Source: Cylindrotheca closterium
Taxonomy: Eukaryota; Bacillariophyta; Bacillariophyceae; Bacillariales; Bacillariaceae
Direction: 5' to 3'
NCBI GenBank assembly: GCA_933822405.4
Contig: CAKOGP040002402.1
Span: forward strand, 57,128 to 121,127
DNA: 64,000 bases
In this document: in pieces, positions 53,133 through 64,000 of the stretch
Position numbering within the stretch: position 1 is the first letter of the stretch
Layout: each line of letters starts with the position of its first letter
Notes under the pieces: model-generated
What the model saw: only the letters and a program-made list of their open reading frames with translations
The model's database searches: none
Told to the model about the DNA's origin: nothing
Translations under genes and position numbers: made by a program

Positions 53133-55048
53133 ATGTTCCACAGAGCTGGTCTTTACTCCAAGAGTACCGGTAGCCCAAACAACAACAAGCACAAGAACAG
53201 CAACAACTCCGGTGCCATTCAGAACGACAGTGAGGCGGCATCCGACCAAATAAGCAAGAAATCCAAAAAACGGCAATGCGTTCACAGGATCAATGGAACT
53301 CTTCTTCGGCTACGCCAATCCTTTGCGAATACCGCACCTCTTTGCAAAGCCATGTATTCTTGTCTTTTTATCATTATTGGCATCTCGGTACTAATACTTT
53401 CGAGTCCAGCAATATCATTCAAAAGAATAACTCATGGAATGACGAGATCCCGCCAACAAGTCTACAGCAACTATCATTTTCATCAGCCACGCATGCTTCA
53501 ACTGATTATTGATGGTGATGGTGATGGTGATGGTGATGGTGGTACCTCATCATCCTCCAACCTTTATCATTATGGAAAAGTCCAAACCACGGCACTCAAT
53601 AATCACGACAATCTTTCCAAAACCATCCAGGGGTCCTCGAAGAATAAGCATCATCATCATCATCATCACCACCACCGCCTTATTGATGGCGAAGCAACCA
53701 GCAAAAAATCAAAAAAGGAAAAAGGAGCGAGTTCCGCTCTGTACAAAGCAAGACAGAGGGATCCATTGCACGAAGGAGACTGTGAACCAATGCGGTGGTG
53801 GCAAGAAACTAGGTACGTATTGTACACACACCTTCGTACATATATTGTTGTTGTTTGTAATAATGTGCACCAAACAATAATAATGCGGAGTCATGCATGC
53901 ATTCATTTATTCATTCATGCATTCATTCATTCATGCTTACCTATTTTTCTTCTGTTCAATTCCAGTTTTCCGTCTTGCAACATTATGCATGAGAAACATT
54001 TCGAACGAGAAGTGGCTTGGCTGACCAATGGTGGGTACAATTCCATCTTTCGTACAGTCGACAATAGTAGTATGGAAGGGGGGACCACTACCTACATTCT
54101 CAAGATTTTGCAATACGAAACGCCGCACACGGATCGAAACTTTGACCGCGTCCGACGAGATTCGCTCCTCATGGAACGAGGTACCGCTTCCAAGTATATC
54201 ATGAACATTTACAGCTATTGCGGATTTACGCAAATTGTCGAATTTGGAAGACATGGCAATTTAGACGATATTCTTTGGAAGGCCTACGACTCGGTCACCC
54301 AACCACAAAAGCTTCAGATTGCGACCCAGGTAGCCCAAGCCTTGGCCGATGTACATGATCTGGATGGTGATGGGATTTCTAGCATGAGTCATGGTGATTT
54401 TGCGTCCAAGCAATACATTTTGATTGACGGCATTTTGAAATTGAATGACTTTAATCGAGGTCGATTCATTCGATGGAATCCAAAGTTGAAGGAGTCCTGC
54501 ACTTATACGATTGGTGTGAATGATGGCAAGGTAAGGAACAAAAAGAATAAGAAAAAAAAGAATGGTTGCAAAAACTTGATTGATTCATTGATCGATTGAT
54601 CGATTCATTGATTCATTGAGTTCAGTTGAGTTGAATCGGTGGTTCTAATCATCGTCTCCTTCTTCATATACTTCAATTGCATTCACAATGCGCGCGCTTT
54701 CAGTTTCGAGCACCCGAAGAATATCAATATGTTCCAGAGACTGCAGCGATCGATATTTGGGCTCTGGGAAGTATCTTTGTCGAGTTGGTGACGGGCTATG
54801 AAGTCTGGTATGGATATCAGACGGAGGAGGCTCAAAAGAGAATCGCCAAGGGAAAGCTACCTTCCTACCAAAAGCGGATTCAGAATAAAACGGATCCAAT
54901 CAATGAAATATTGGTAAAGGCAATTGCCATGTGCTGGGTTTATGAGCCAAAGGATCGGCCCAAGGCTGGAGTTGTTGCCGATTACCTCAAGGGGGAAGCA
55001 AAACGACTCGGTATCGCTTGGGAGAAGAGTATATTGTCTGCGAAATAG
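53133..55048 (+). CDS. Membrane-anchored divergent protein kinase, cluster gene A
   Basis: Exons 53133-53812, 53966-54530 and 54704-55048, all GT-AG with agreeing phases, 529 residues. A basic N-terminus and a membrane span (about 74-92) precede Gly/Asp and His repeats. A conserved block RDPLHEGDCEPM...SFPSCNIMHE then opens the kinase-like domain. Landmarks are GGYN in place of a full glycine loop, LKIL (ATP Lys), SHGDFASKQYILI for the catalytic loop, NDFNRG for DFG, FRAPEEY for APE and IDIWALGSIFVE for helix F. The catalytic Asp residues are present, but HRD is HGD and the metal-binding Asn is replaced by Gln. Compared with genes B-E it has one extra intron, inside QETSFPSC. A receptor- or scaffold-like kinase on an internal or surface membrane is inferred. 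Confidence 0.8.
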
Positions 55049-55543
55049 GAGGACGCTATTATTGGATCTTGCGATGATGGCATTACTACTGCTACTGCTA
55101 CTGCTACTGCTACTGCTATACCGGTATGGTGGTGCTATCAGTGATACTACTCAATCATCCGCACTACAGATAGTATACCTCTTCCTGTACAGTTACTACA
55201 GTTCAGTGGTACACGTAAAGTGTATATAGTATTTGCACGACTTCTTGGCACGATCGAAGTATATTGTGACGGTTAAATTTTGCCAAATTGGATGCACTTT
55301 TTTGTCCTCGGTTACTTATTTGGTGAGCTCTTTGGCACGTGATTTGCCACGTGTGCTGGTGATTCACTTATTGATTGAGCTCTTTGACACGTGATTTACT
55401 ACGCATGCTGGCGATTTTGGGAATACGTTTTGAAAATTAAAAAAATGATGCAACTGAAACTCTAAAAAATCGAGAATCCAACGATTTTCCCCCATTTGAT
55501 GACATCTATCTGACGCATTTTTACCAACAACTATTCTGAGAAA
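55049..55543. other. Intergenic, upstream region of kinase gene B
   Basis: A CTACTG repeat lies at about 55085-55118 and TACCGGTA at 55119-55126. It also contains the direct repeat with CACGTG motifs annotated separately. Confidence 0.55.
55325..55416. promoter_or_regulatory. 40-bp direct repeat carrying three CACGTG boxes
   Basis: Units 55325-55364 and 55377-55416 begin GAGCTCTTTG and end GCTGG-GATT. CACGTG (G-box/E-box, typically bound by bHLH or bZIP factors) lies at 55336-55341, 55348-55353 and 55388-55393, about 150-210 bp before the ATG of kinase gene B. Regulatory function is inferred from position. Confidence 0.45.
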
Positions 55544-57117
55544 ATGAGAAACGAAGTCCATCAACCAATTCCTGTTGATCTCGTCATCCGAAGAAGGGAT
55601 TACACAGAAAAAGCTGAAAGAGATGCAGACCCCGTGGATTCAGCTGCGCTTGAATGGTGTGCATCCGATCAAGAAAAGGGCAAGCGCTTCTTCAGCAGTC
55701 GGGACGAAAGACCAAGACCAATGTATAATCAACACAGTTTGGTTCGAAACACTGTAAAAATGACCATACTATTACTTTGTTTACATGCTGCCGCAAGTCT
55801 GGCCTCATCGACATTGTCGTCACATGAAGCGATGAAACGAAATCTCATTGTTGCGGACAATAGAATACAAGATACCACCAACTTTCGTCAACCACGGATA
55901 CTTCAAATCGATTCAGATTTACACACCATCCAGAATCTGGATCAGCACGAATACATAACATCAAGTCATGAAGTTCACGTTTCCAAGAGAGAACGAAGAA
56001 CCAAGGAGAGGCTCAACAACAGCAAGAAATATGACCGCCACTCGCTACGAGACCCAATTCGAGAAGGAGACTGTGAAGCCATGCATGCATATCAAGAAAC
56101 TTCCTTTCCCAGCTGTAACCTCATGCATGAGGTTAACATGGTACAGCAAATGGAGGTGTTGACAGAGGGGGGATTCAACACAGTATATAAAATGACAGAC
56201 ATTGACGAAACCACCCACATTGTCAAAATTCTAGAATCCGACAAGGACTTTACGGATCGCAACTTTGATCGAGTCCGACGTGATTCTGTAATCATGGAAA
56301 GAGCTAGTGGCTCAGACTACGTGGTGGATATTTACAGCTATTGTGGATTCTCCCAAGTCGTTGAGTATGGCCGGCATGGTAACCTTGATGATATGTTGGA
56401 TGGGACGTATGGTGATCTATCACAGAGTCAAAAGCTTCAGATTGCCACTCAGGTAGCACAAGCCCTTGCCGATGTCCATGATCTGGATGACACGGGTATT
56501 TCCAGTATGAGCCACGGAGACTTTCTTGCGACACAATACATTTTGATCGACGGGCATTTCAAGTTGAACGACTTTAATCGCGGTCGCTTCATTCGATGGA
56601 ATAGCAAACTACAAGAGCCATGCACCTACCGAATAGGTTACAATGACAAAAAGGTAAGCAAAGGCATTACCTTTGATTTTTTCGCCGATAGGGTCAAGTT
56701 GAAGCGTCTCACATATTTTGATAACTTTTTGTTCCACAGTTCCGATCACCGGAGGAGTACAAGTACATCCCTGAGACCGCAGCCATTGACGTGTGGGCAC
56801 TGGGTAGCATTTTTGTGGAGATCGTATCGGGCCAATCAGCGTGGCATGGATATAAAGACGAGGCTGCGCAACAGGAAATCGTCAATGGAAAGTTGCCACC
56901 ATTTCAGCAATACATTCAAACCCCCTCAGATCCAATCAACCAAGTATTGTTGAAAGCAATTGAAATGTGTTACATATATGATGCAAAGGACCGACCAAAG
57001 GCGGGAGTAGTCTTGGAGTATTTGAAGAAGGAAGCAAAGAGGCTTGGTGTGGAATGGAACAAGCCATTTGTGAACAACAGGGGGCTGGTCGTGGGGAACG
57101 CGAAGATCGAACGATGA
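55544..57117 (+). CDS. Membrane-anchored divergent protein kinase, cluster gene B
   Basis: Exons 55544-56653 and 56740-57117 (86-nt intron just before the APE segment), 495 residues. One hydrophobic segment (about 71-90) follows a charged N-terminus. The kinase-like domain shows LTEGGFNTVYK, IVKIL, SHGDFLATQYILI, NDFNRGRF, FRSPEEYKYIP and IDVWALGSIFVE, and ends near KDRPKAGVVLEYL. It lacks gene A's first intron; the exon is continuous across QETSFPSCN. As in its neighbours, the catalytic-loop Asn is Gln and DFG is DFN, so activity is uncertain. It is convergent with gene C. Confidence 0.82.
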
Positions 57118-57268
57118 ATAGAATATAGAAATGCTACCGATTTCATAGAGACACAAAGGTGGGACAAGACTTCAAGGAAATGCCTGCTAGTCTAAAGACT
57201 ATGAATATAGAACCATTTTGTTTTCTTTTTGAATGAGATTTAATGAAAGGCTCATTGTCGTAACGCAC

Positions 57269-58867
57269 TCAATCTATCCGGTTCCACTCAAATCCCAACC
57301 TAGTTACTTCGTTTTTCAAGTACTCCACGACAGCTCCAGCCTTCGGCCGATCCTTTGGTTCGTAGACGTAGCACATGCCAATGGCTTTGACCAGTACTTG
57401 GTTGATTGGATCGGATGGATACTTGATCTTTTCTCGGAACGGAGGCAGTTTTCCAGCAACGATTGCACTCTGTGCAACTTCGTTTTCGTAGCCATCCCAA
57501 GCTTCTTCGCCCGTTACCAGCTGGACCAAGACGCTTCCCAACGCCCACACGTCAATAGCTGAGGTTTGAGGAATATAATCATACTCTTCTGGTGATCGAA
57601 ACTGAATAGGACAATGGCAATAAAGTGAGACTATATGAACAACACATTGGAGAAAGAACACCATAGTCCGACATCTGTCAGCACATACCTTTCCATCATT
57701 GCTCCCAATCGTGTAAGGACATGGTTCGTTTGTTTTCTCATCCCATCGAAGGAAGCGTCCTCGATTGAAATCACTAAGCTTGAATTTGCCGTCCACCAAA
57801 ATGAACTGCTTGGAAGCGAGATCTCCGTGAGTCATACTCGAAATGTTGTTTCCATCCAGATTGTGAACATCGGCCAATGCTTGTGAAATTTGTGTTGCGA
57901 TCTGCAGTTTTTGTTTCTGTGACAGTCTTTCATATACAGCCATAATCCAATAGTTCAGATCCCCACCCTCACCATATTCAATTAATTGAGAAAAGCCGCA
58001 ATAACTGTAGGTGTCGAGTACAAAGTCAGAAGCCGTCGCCCGTTCCATAATGAGGGAATCCCGCCGGACTCGATCCAAATTACGATCCGTGTAGTCTCTG
58101 GCATACTTTAGGATCTTAGCAATGCGGGTACTGCCATCCATGTCAGAAAACTTATATACTGTGTTATACCCACCATTCGTCAATACTTGAAACTGGCTTT
58201 GAATCTCCATCTCGTGCATTTTATTGCAGGAAGGGAAAGAGGTTTCCTGCCAAGGTTTCATGGGTTTGCAGTCTCCTTCTCGAAGCGGGTCTCGTTGCCA
58301 CTTTCGGTACTGTCTGCTGTTTTCCAGGTGCTTCTTCGCTGCTCGAGTTCGTTTGGTAATCTGGATTTCATGTTTGCTGGACGACGACGACTCTTCAGCA
58401 TCTCCTGCATCATGGTTGTTGTTCTCTATGGTAGTATAGAAGTGTGGATCAATATACAGGACACGGGGCTGGCGAAAGCTGCTATCATTTCGATTGTGTC
58501 GAGATAATGATGCTGAGATTGAATCATCCACCGCGTGCTGAAAAGATAGCAGGTGCCTCTGCACACTTTCATTGGTTGGAAATGATGATGATGATGATGA
58601 TAGTGACATTGAATGATTGTTGAATAGATGACTCAAAGCTGAGTGTAGGCATATCAAAATCATGGCTGTCTTGATCGTCCAAACCGGTCGGAAGCTTTGA
58701 ATTATCCGAGAGATAAGATAAGTGGTTTTCATGTAGACTTCTTTGCTGTCATCATCAGCATGATGATGATGATAATGGTTCCCTTTGTCGGCGGTAGGAG
58801 AATAGCTAGTGCCGATTGGGTCTACTGGTACTTTTATTCTTTCTGGAATGGCTCCTCTGCGGATCAT
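57269..58867 (-). CDS. Membrane-anchored divergent protein kinase, cluster gene C
   Basis: Exons 58867-57689 and 57601-57269 (87-nt intron), 503 residues. ATG 58867 gives MIRRGA, the same start as gene E; the frame continues upstream only to non-ATG codons. A His-rich stretch, one hydrophobic segment (about 64-81) and a Ser-rich region precede the kinase-like domain. Its landmarks are LTNGGYNTVYK, IAKIL, THGDLASKQFILV, SDFNRGRF, FRSPEEYDYIP and IDVWALGSVLVQ. It is the only cluster member on the minus strand, so the array contains an inversion. It shares a 293-bp upstream region with gene D. Confidence 0.82.
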   Translation of the reverse strand: MIRRGAIPERIKVPVDPIGTSYSPTADKGNHYHHHHADDDSKEVYMKTTYLISRIIQSFRPVWTIKTAMILICLHSALSHLFNNHSMSLSSSSSSFPTNESVQRHLLSFQHAVDDSISASLSRHNRNDSSFRQPRVLYIDPHFYTTIENNNHDAGDAEESSSSSKHEIQITKRTRAAKKHLENSRQYRKWQRDPLREGDCKPMKPWQETSFPSCNKMHEMEIQSQFQVLTNGGYNTVYKFSDMDGSTRIAKILKYARDYTDRNLDRVRRDSLIMERATASDFVLDTYSYCGFSQLIEYGEGGDLNYWIMAVYERLSQKQKLQIATQISQALADVHNLDGNNISSMTHGDLASKQFILVDGKFKLSDFNRGRFLRWDEKTNEPCPYTIGSNDGKVCADRCRTMVFFLQCVVHIVSLYCHCPIQFRSPEEYDYIPQTSAIDVWALGSVLVQLVTGEEAWDGYENEVAQSAIVAGKLPPFREKIKYPSDPINQVLVKAIGMCYVYEPKDRPKAGAVVEYLKNEVTRLGFEWNRID

Positions 58868-59160
58868 GGTGACTTTGTATCTGTGAAATGCAGTTGCTGT
58901 ATGATGTTTATAGGGATGCAATATATATGTGCGGGATAGACCGATCATCACATTTTCATTTTTCATGCATTTCAAACAGTACTGAAGCCAAAGTCCCTCG
59001 CGAAAATAACTGAAATATACCCGTCGGTTTTTAAACATGATACGGAGCTGCGCGCGAAACAATATTTCGGGATGAATGAATCAAAGGGGATCATACAGAT
59101 CACAACACATTTCATCATCGCAATCACATGGCATACCGCGGTGAATAGTTGCTCATCACC

Positions 59161-60827
59161 ATGGCAAAAAGAGAAAGCACAGGAGATTCTCTAAACACAA
59201 CTGATTTAATCCCAAAAGCAGACGTCGAACAGCACCTCCAGGATACCAATGGTCGTCAGTTCATTGAAAGTGTTGCTCCCGCGATGAGACTAAGCAACTC
59301 AAGAAGAAGTCCTATTCAACACAACAACAAACATATCGTTCTGATAAGCAGCAATCACAATCACAATGCAACGCGAAGTCATCCTCGAAAACGACAATCA
59401 CTGTTGTTATTCAAGGCAGCAATACTGCTGTTTTGCTTACACTCAGTCTCCAGTAACTTTGATTCAGTATGGTCGCCCTTAATTACGGGTATGATGAAAC
59501 GCAAACTTTCTCTCCAAGCAGCAACAAAAGCAGCAACAAAAACAAAACTAGAAAGCATCAGCTTTATAAAGCCACGTGTCATCAAACTGGATGCATCGAT
59601 CGAAAATGTACAGAGTCTTGTCGATGATGATGATGAAGAACACAATGACAAAGAGTCCTCGTCAGAACATGAACGACGTGCAATCAAAGTCTCGGAAAGA
59701 GCCCGAATCGCCAAAAAGAGCCTTGAAAATAGTTATCAATACAAAAAGTGGCAAAGGGATCCAAATGATGAGGGATGTGAGCCCTTGAGGGAATGGCAAG
59801 AAACATCCTACCTTTCCTGCAATAAGATTCATGAGGTAGATTTCGTCACTCAGGCGTCTTATCTGGCCAGGGGAGGACTCAACGCAGTGCTCAAGATGAC
59901 TGATATCGATGGTTCCACACATATTGTCAAGATTCTGAGGTACAAGCGAGACTACACGGACCGCAATTTTGACCGTGTACGCCGGGATTCTCTCGTCATG
60001 GAACGTGCCACAAGTTCAAAGTACGTCATTGACATGTACAGCTTTTGTGGGTTCTCACAAATCATCGAGTTTGGAAAAGATGGGGGTCTTGATTATTGGA
60101 TGGAAGATGGATATGATGATTTGTCACAAATTGAAAAGCTGCAAATAGCTACTCAGATATCTCAGTCCTTGACTGATGTCCACAATCTCGATGGCGACGG
60201 CATTTCCAGCATGACTCATGGAGACATTGCGGCAAAGCAATATATTTTGATTGACGGGATATTCAAGTTGAACGATTTTAATAGAGGACGTCTCATTCAT
60301 TGGAATAGCAAGCTACAAGAACCGTGTCCGTACACGATACGGAACAATGACGGAAAGGTAGGTGAAGATCAAGATTGGTTAGGCTGGTTCTTTGGATCGA
60401 TTCTTGTTCCCAAAACTGACTGACACCATTTTTTCCATCATGCTATGTTTCATAAAAGTTTCGATCGCCAGAAGAATATAAGTATCTCCCACAAACAGCC
60501 GCAATTGACGTGTATACGCTCGGAAGTATATTTGTGGAGATGATCACCGGCAAAGAGGCATGGTATGGGTATGAGATAGAAGTTGCCCAACAGGCTATCA
60601 GCGACGGTATGTTGCCACCACTAGAAGGAAAGATAAACAATCCATCCGACCCAATCACCCAAGTGCTGATGAAAGCTATTGAAATGTGTTATGTCTACGA
60701 ACCCACAGATAGGCCACAGGCTAGCAATGTCACAGACTTCCTGAAGGGTGAAGCAACACGACTTGGTGTGCAGTGGGACAAACTCTTTGAAGGGGTGCGG
60801 AGAAACGCTTTGACGACTGCGGAGTAA
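59161..60827 (+). CDS. Membrane-anchored divergent protein kinase, cluster gene D
   Basis: Exons 59161-60357 and 60459-60827 (101-nt intron), 521 residues. ATG 59161 is used; twelve bases upstream the frame has only TTG. One hydrophobic segment lies at about 81-97. The domain shows LARGGLNAVLK, IVKIL, THGDIAAKQYILI, NDFNRGRL, FRSPEEYKYLP and IDVYTLGSIFVE, where the usual Trp-Ala of helix F is Tyr-Thr. The glycine-loop equivalent is further degraded (GGLNAVL). The conserved block before the domain reads EGCEPLREWQETSYLSCN. It probably keeps the same role as its neighbours with relaxed constraint. Confidence 0.82.
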
Positions 60828-61223
60828 AGTTTCAGCTATACAGTAGCATAGTAGGAACGTCTAAGGAACTATCGAATGAATGAATGAGCTCATTGAATAA
60901 ATCGTCGGTACACAGAACTTCGTTTTTTTCTTTCGCAGCTTTTCTTCTCCATCTTCTCCGTTGAACAAATTCAGAAACTCTCCTCTCTGTTGGCATAACG
61001 GCTGGGTGGGCAGGCAGATTCAAAGCGAAACTTGTTAAGTCGTTGTCGCCTTTGATTCAAACTCACTTATAGGATTTCCGTTTCGAACACGTGCCATCTC
61101 GCTAAAATCCACCTTATACACGTGTACCATGTTCTTTTGAAATCGCTTCAAGATTCCGTGACGCAATGATATCCTCCCAACGGATAGATTTGTGAGAGGT
61201 GCGTTTTCGAAAACATTTATACA
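60828..61223. promoter_or_regulatory. Upstream region of kinase gene E with two CACGTG boxes
   Basis: Intergenic, 396 bp. CACGTG occurs at 61088-61093 and 61119-61124, roughly 100-136 bp before the ATG of gene E, echoing the boxes before gene B. No coding sequence is supported. Confidence 0.45.
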
Positions 61224-62827
61224 ATGATCCGAAGAGGCGCGAACAATGAAAGAGGGCGAAACGACTCATCTGTAGATTCCAGTAGGAGCGATGAAGAGCA
61301 CCATGACATTGATGGAAGTCCACTATCGAGGAGCCCTCAAGAAGCCGACCAACAAGCCTGCACAAAAAGCTGCAATCGTCGTGTAAGTGGAAGTATTGGT
61401 CGGCTGCGACAAAATCACCAGCTAATCTGGGCTTTCCAGGCAAGCATGCTACTCTTGTGCCTGCATTCAGTAGCAAGTCGATTCGATTCAATATCGGCAG
61501 TCCCAACGGTGGAGGGTATGCAGAGGAGGCTTTCGGTGAGAGAACAACAAACAAGAAGTGACACCAGCTTTCGTCAGCCACGCGTTCTTCAAGTGGAAGA
61601 CTCATCCTTTCAAGCTTCTCAGAATCTTGTTCATCGTGATGAACACAACGCGTCGAAATATGAAATTCAAATCACAAAGAGCGAGAGACGTGCCAATAAG
61701 AAGAATCTAAGAAATAGCTATCAATACAAGAAGTGGCAACGAGACCCACTAAGAGAGGGAGATTGTGAACCCATGGATCCTTGGCAAGAGACGAGCTTTC
61801 CTAGCTGTAACCTCATGCATGAGGTTGACGTAGCACAACAAATGGAAGTGTTAACAGAAGGAGGCTATAATACGATCTACAAGATGAAGGACATTGACGG
61901 AGCCACCCACATTGTCAAGATTCTAAAGTACGAAAGGGATTACAGTGACCGCAACTTCGATCGCGTGCGGCGCGATTCTTTGCTCATGGAACGAGCGTCT
62001 GGCTCCGATTATGTCATCGATACCTACAGCTTTTGTGGGTTTGCTCAAGTCATTGAATATGGCAAGGGCGGAAGCCTTGGTGACTTTTTGCATAGCGATT
62101 ATAGACGCATAGCGCAAAACCAAAAGCTTCAGATTGCTACCCAGGTTACTCAAGCTTTGGCCGATCTGCACAATCTAGAGGGCACGGGCATCTCGAGCAC
62201 TACTCACGGAGACTTTGCCACCAAACAGTATATTTTCGTAAACGGCAGATTCAAACTGAGCGACTTCAATCGAGGGCGTTTCATCCGATGGAACAAGAAA
62301 ACGCAAGAGGCCTGTCCGTACACAATCGGTCACAATGGAGACAAGGTGAGAAGGTGGTTTGGTTCGTATTCGGGGTCTGGGGGACTCGAAGTAGTGCAGT
62401 AGTAGATACGATGATCGACAATCTAATCCATTGCTTATTGCAATTGCTTATTCAGTTCCGAGCGCCAGAAGAATACATCAAGGGGGCACCTCAAACTGCG
62501 GCTATCGATGTATGGGGATTAGGAAGCCTGCTTGTAGAGGTGGTATCGGGGCTTCCAGTTTGGTACGGATACGACAATGAGGTTGCGCAGAAGGCGATTC
62601 TGGAGGGAATAAAGCCACCATTCCTCCGTGAACAAATAAGTAACCCATCCGGTCCAATCAACGAGGTGCTATTGAAAGCTATCGATATGTGCTGGGTTTA
62701 TGAAGCGAAGGATCGACCAAAGGCTGGGGTCATTTTGGGTTACTTGAAAAAGGAAGCAATGAGGTTGGGAATTAAGTGGAATGAGCCATTCAAATTGAAT
62801 GGCCAGCATCAAAAAACGTGGAGTTAG
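61224..62827 (+). CDS. Membrane-anchored divergent protein kinase, cluster gene E
   Basis: Exons 61224-62345 and 62456-62827 (110-nt intron), 497 residues. The start MIRRGA matches gene C. One hydrophobic segment (about 68-85) precedes the block RDPLREGDCEPM and SFPSCNLMHE. The domain shows LTEGGYNTIYK, IVKIL, THGDFATKQYIFV, SDFNRGRF, FRAPEEYIKGAP and IDVWGLGSLLVE. Intron position and phase are the same as in B, C and D. The sequence around SCNLMHEV and EVLTEGG is closest to gene B, suggesting B and E arose from one another. Confidence 0.82.
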
Positions 62828-63368
62828 TGTTTGCGATTTGATCTGACAAGGCAATACGCGCATGAGTCACTCTCTTTGTCTTTGCCGCCCGTTGATACTA
62901 CATCATCATATTACTATACAGTGATGTCGTGATTTGACCTAAAAAATGATCATCTTCTTCTCCCAAACAGAATAGAAGATCGCACAAATCAACAAAATGA
63001 GGATACCAGAATAACGCGTGTGTTTCCCCGCCGACCGCTGGCATATGCTTCGGATTATACATACCGCAGCATTGAACACTAATAATGTACTCATCAAAAC
63101 AGCATCGATTCAGGACTACTTTCTATATATTTTTTAGACCTGAATAGTCACGTGCGGTATTTGATAAAGTTCAATTTGATTGTTCTCGTCATTTGGTCAT
63201 TTGTTGTCATCCTTCATTGTTTTTCCGATCTGCCAATGAGCGTCATTATGGCATGATGTACACTACGAGAATGAATAGATGATGCGTTGTTCTAATCCGA
63301 TGGATGTAGTGGTGGTGATGATCTAGGAGTCGCCGGAGACTGCACTTCGCAAGGCCACGGGAAATACC
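62828..63368. other. Intergenic, no supported gene
   Basis: AT-rich 541-bp spacer with one CACGTG near 63150. Nothing else is recognised. Confidence 0.5.
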
Positions 63369-63593
63369 ATGGATGATGTCCCTTCCGATGAGATCCATTC
63401 ATCCAGACCACCGAAAGGATGGATTGGGTCGGCCTCTGCAAACATTTCTGGAAACAGAAGCTTTGGATTCAACAAGGATAGCAGAGAGAGCTCTTCCGCT
63501 TCATCCTTGTTATTGGGTTACGACGGTGACATCAAGACATTGGGTTACGACTATGAATTCAAAACACAAATAGATCAAGACAAATTTACTTGA
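63369..63593 (+). CDS. Small hypothetical protein
   Basis: ATG frame of 74 residues, hydrophilic and Ser/Asp-rich, with a repeated LGYD(G/Y) motif (LLLGYDGDI, TLGYDYEF). It has no signal peptide, membrane span or recognised domain. It could be a short gene or chance. Confidence 0.3.
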   Translation: MDDVPSDEIHSSRPPKGWIGSASANISGNRSFGFNKDSRESSSASSLLLGYDGDIKTLGYDYEFKTQIDQDKFT

Positions 63594-64000
63594 CGAATAG
63601 ATGAAAGAAACTGAATAAGCTTTAGTCTAGACCATTGATTACAATTATCTTTCCCCTCTCCTTCTTCTTACTGCTATCATTGAATTCTCACGCGTGTTGT
63701 TCATAAAAGGGTAACTGCAGCACGTTTCCCTCTAAAAATTGCTGGACTTGCATTTTCACGATGTTTGAGTTACAACTATCTGGGATACCCCGCAGTTTGT
63801 CCTAGATCCGGGTTTCTATTATTTCTTTTTAGTCCGTGTGGTCATTTTCACCCTTTTCTGCATTAGTCTCTCATGATAATCGAAGATTACCCGGCGCCGC
63901 CTCCACTCCTGGGCTTGAATCGCATGATGTAGTCTTTGTCTGGAGAGATCGCGCACGTATGCTACCATGGAAACTGTGGCAAAAGCCCGATGCTACATAC
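63594..64000. other. Intergenic to window end
   Basis: 407 bp with pyrimidine-rich stretches (63650-63675); no gene is recognised. Confidence 0.5.

Noticed and set aside
53515..53545. GGTGAT repeat in kinase gene A as a frameshifting hotspot
   Set aside because: The frame stays open and the unit length keeps codons in phase.
1..64000. CRISPR arrays, bacterial operons, tRNA or rRNA genes
   Set aside because: No direct-repeat/spacer array or RNA gene pattern was recognised; regular repeats seen are microsatellites or coding repeats.

Overview
The window looks like nuclear DNA of a photosynthetic stramenopile, most likely a diatom. Protein genes carry few, short GT-AG introns (77-189 bp where I could place them). 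Several products have signal-peptide or plastid-type leaders. Low-complexity Asn/Gln/Ser/Thr tracts are common, a Ty1/copia-type gag-integrase relic is present, and the enzymes (QSOX, exosome RRP4, ketodihydrosphingosine reductase, tail-anchored TPR protein) are eukaryotic. I see no bacterial operons, CRISPR arrays, rRNA or tRNA. Species cannot be fixed from this sequence alone. A 920-base assembly gap lies at 19268-20187.

Layout. 1-4180: two tandem minus-strand von Willebrand-type extracellular proteins, the first cut by the window edge. 6563-16172: minus-strand genes for a one-pass membrane protein, a glutathione peroxidase whose catalytic codon is TGA (apparent selenoprotein), an unknown repeat protein, a probable thylakoid-lumen protein, and a six-exon protein with SGNH-hydrolase-like blocks. 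16771-19083: an Asn-rich membrane protein with Cys repeats. 20335-25250: a tandem duplication of a beta-propeller surface protein; the second copy is frameshifted by a 29-nt deletion. 26472-33996: a possible PEX26-like protein, an ankyrin protein with a C-terminal frameshift, a leucine-rich-repeat protein and a large kinase with a possible nuclease-like domain. 34158-40550: decayed retroelements, with the last codons of an LRR paralogue abutting one of them. 41439-52520: housekeeping and secretory genes: RRP4, QSOX, an unknown membrane protein, an H1-like protein with CxxC pairs, 3-ketodihydrosphingosine reductase (with a possible stop-codon-readthrough tail) and a DUF23/GT92-like glycosyltransferase. 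53133-62827: five related membrane-anchored, divergent protein kinases.

The strongest items for follow-up are the in-frame TGA at the peroxidase active site, the UGA-CUA-G context and 79-codon open extension of the sphingolipid reductase, the five-gene kinase cluster with altered catalytic residues, the broken beta-propeller duplicate flanked by inverted repeats, the large kinase with a possible nuclease-like segment, and a strongly over-represented TACCGGTA palindrome. Start codons were placed at ATG; several open frames extend upstream only through TTG or GTG codons, which I did not use.
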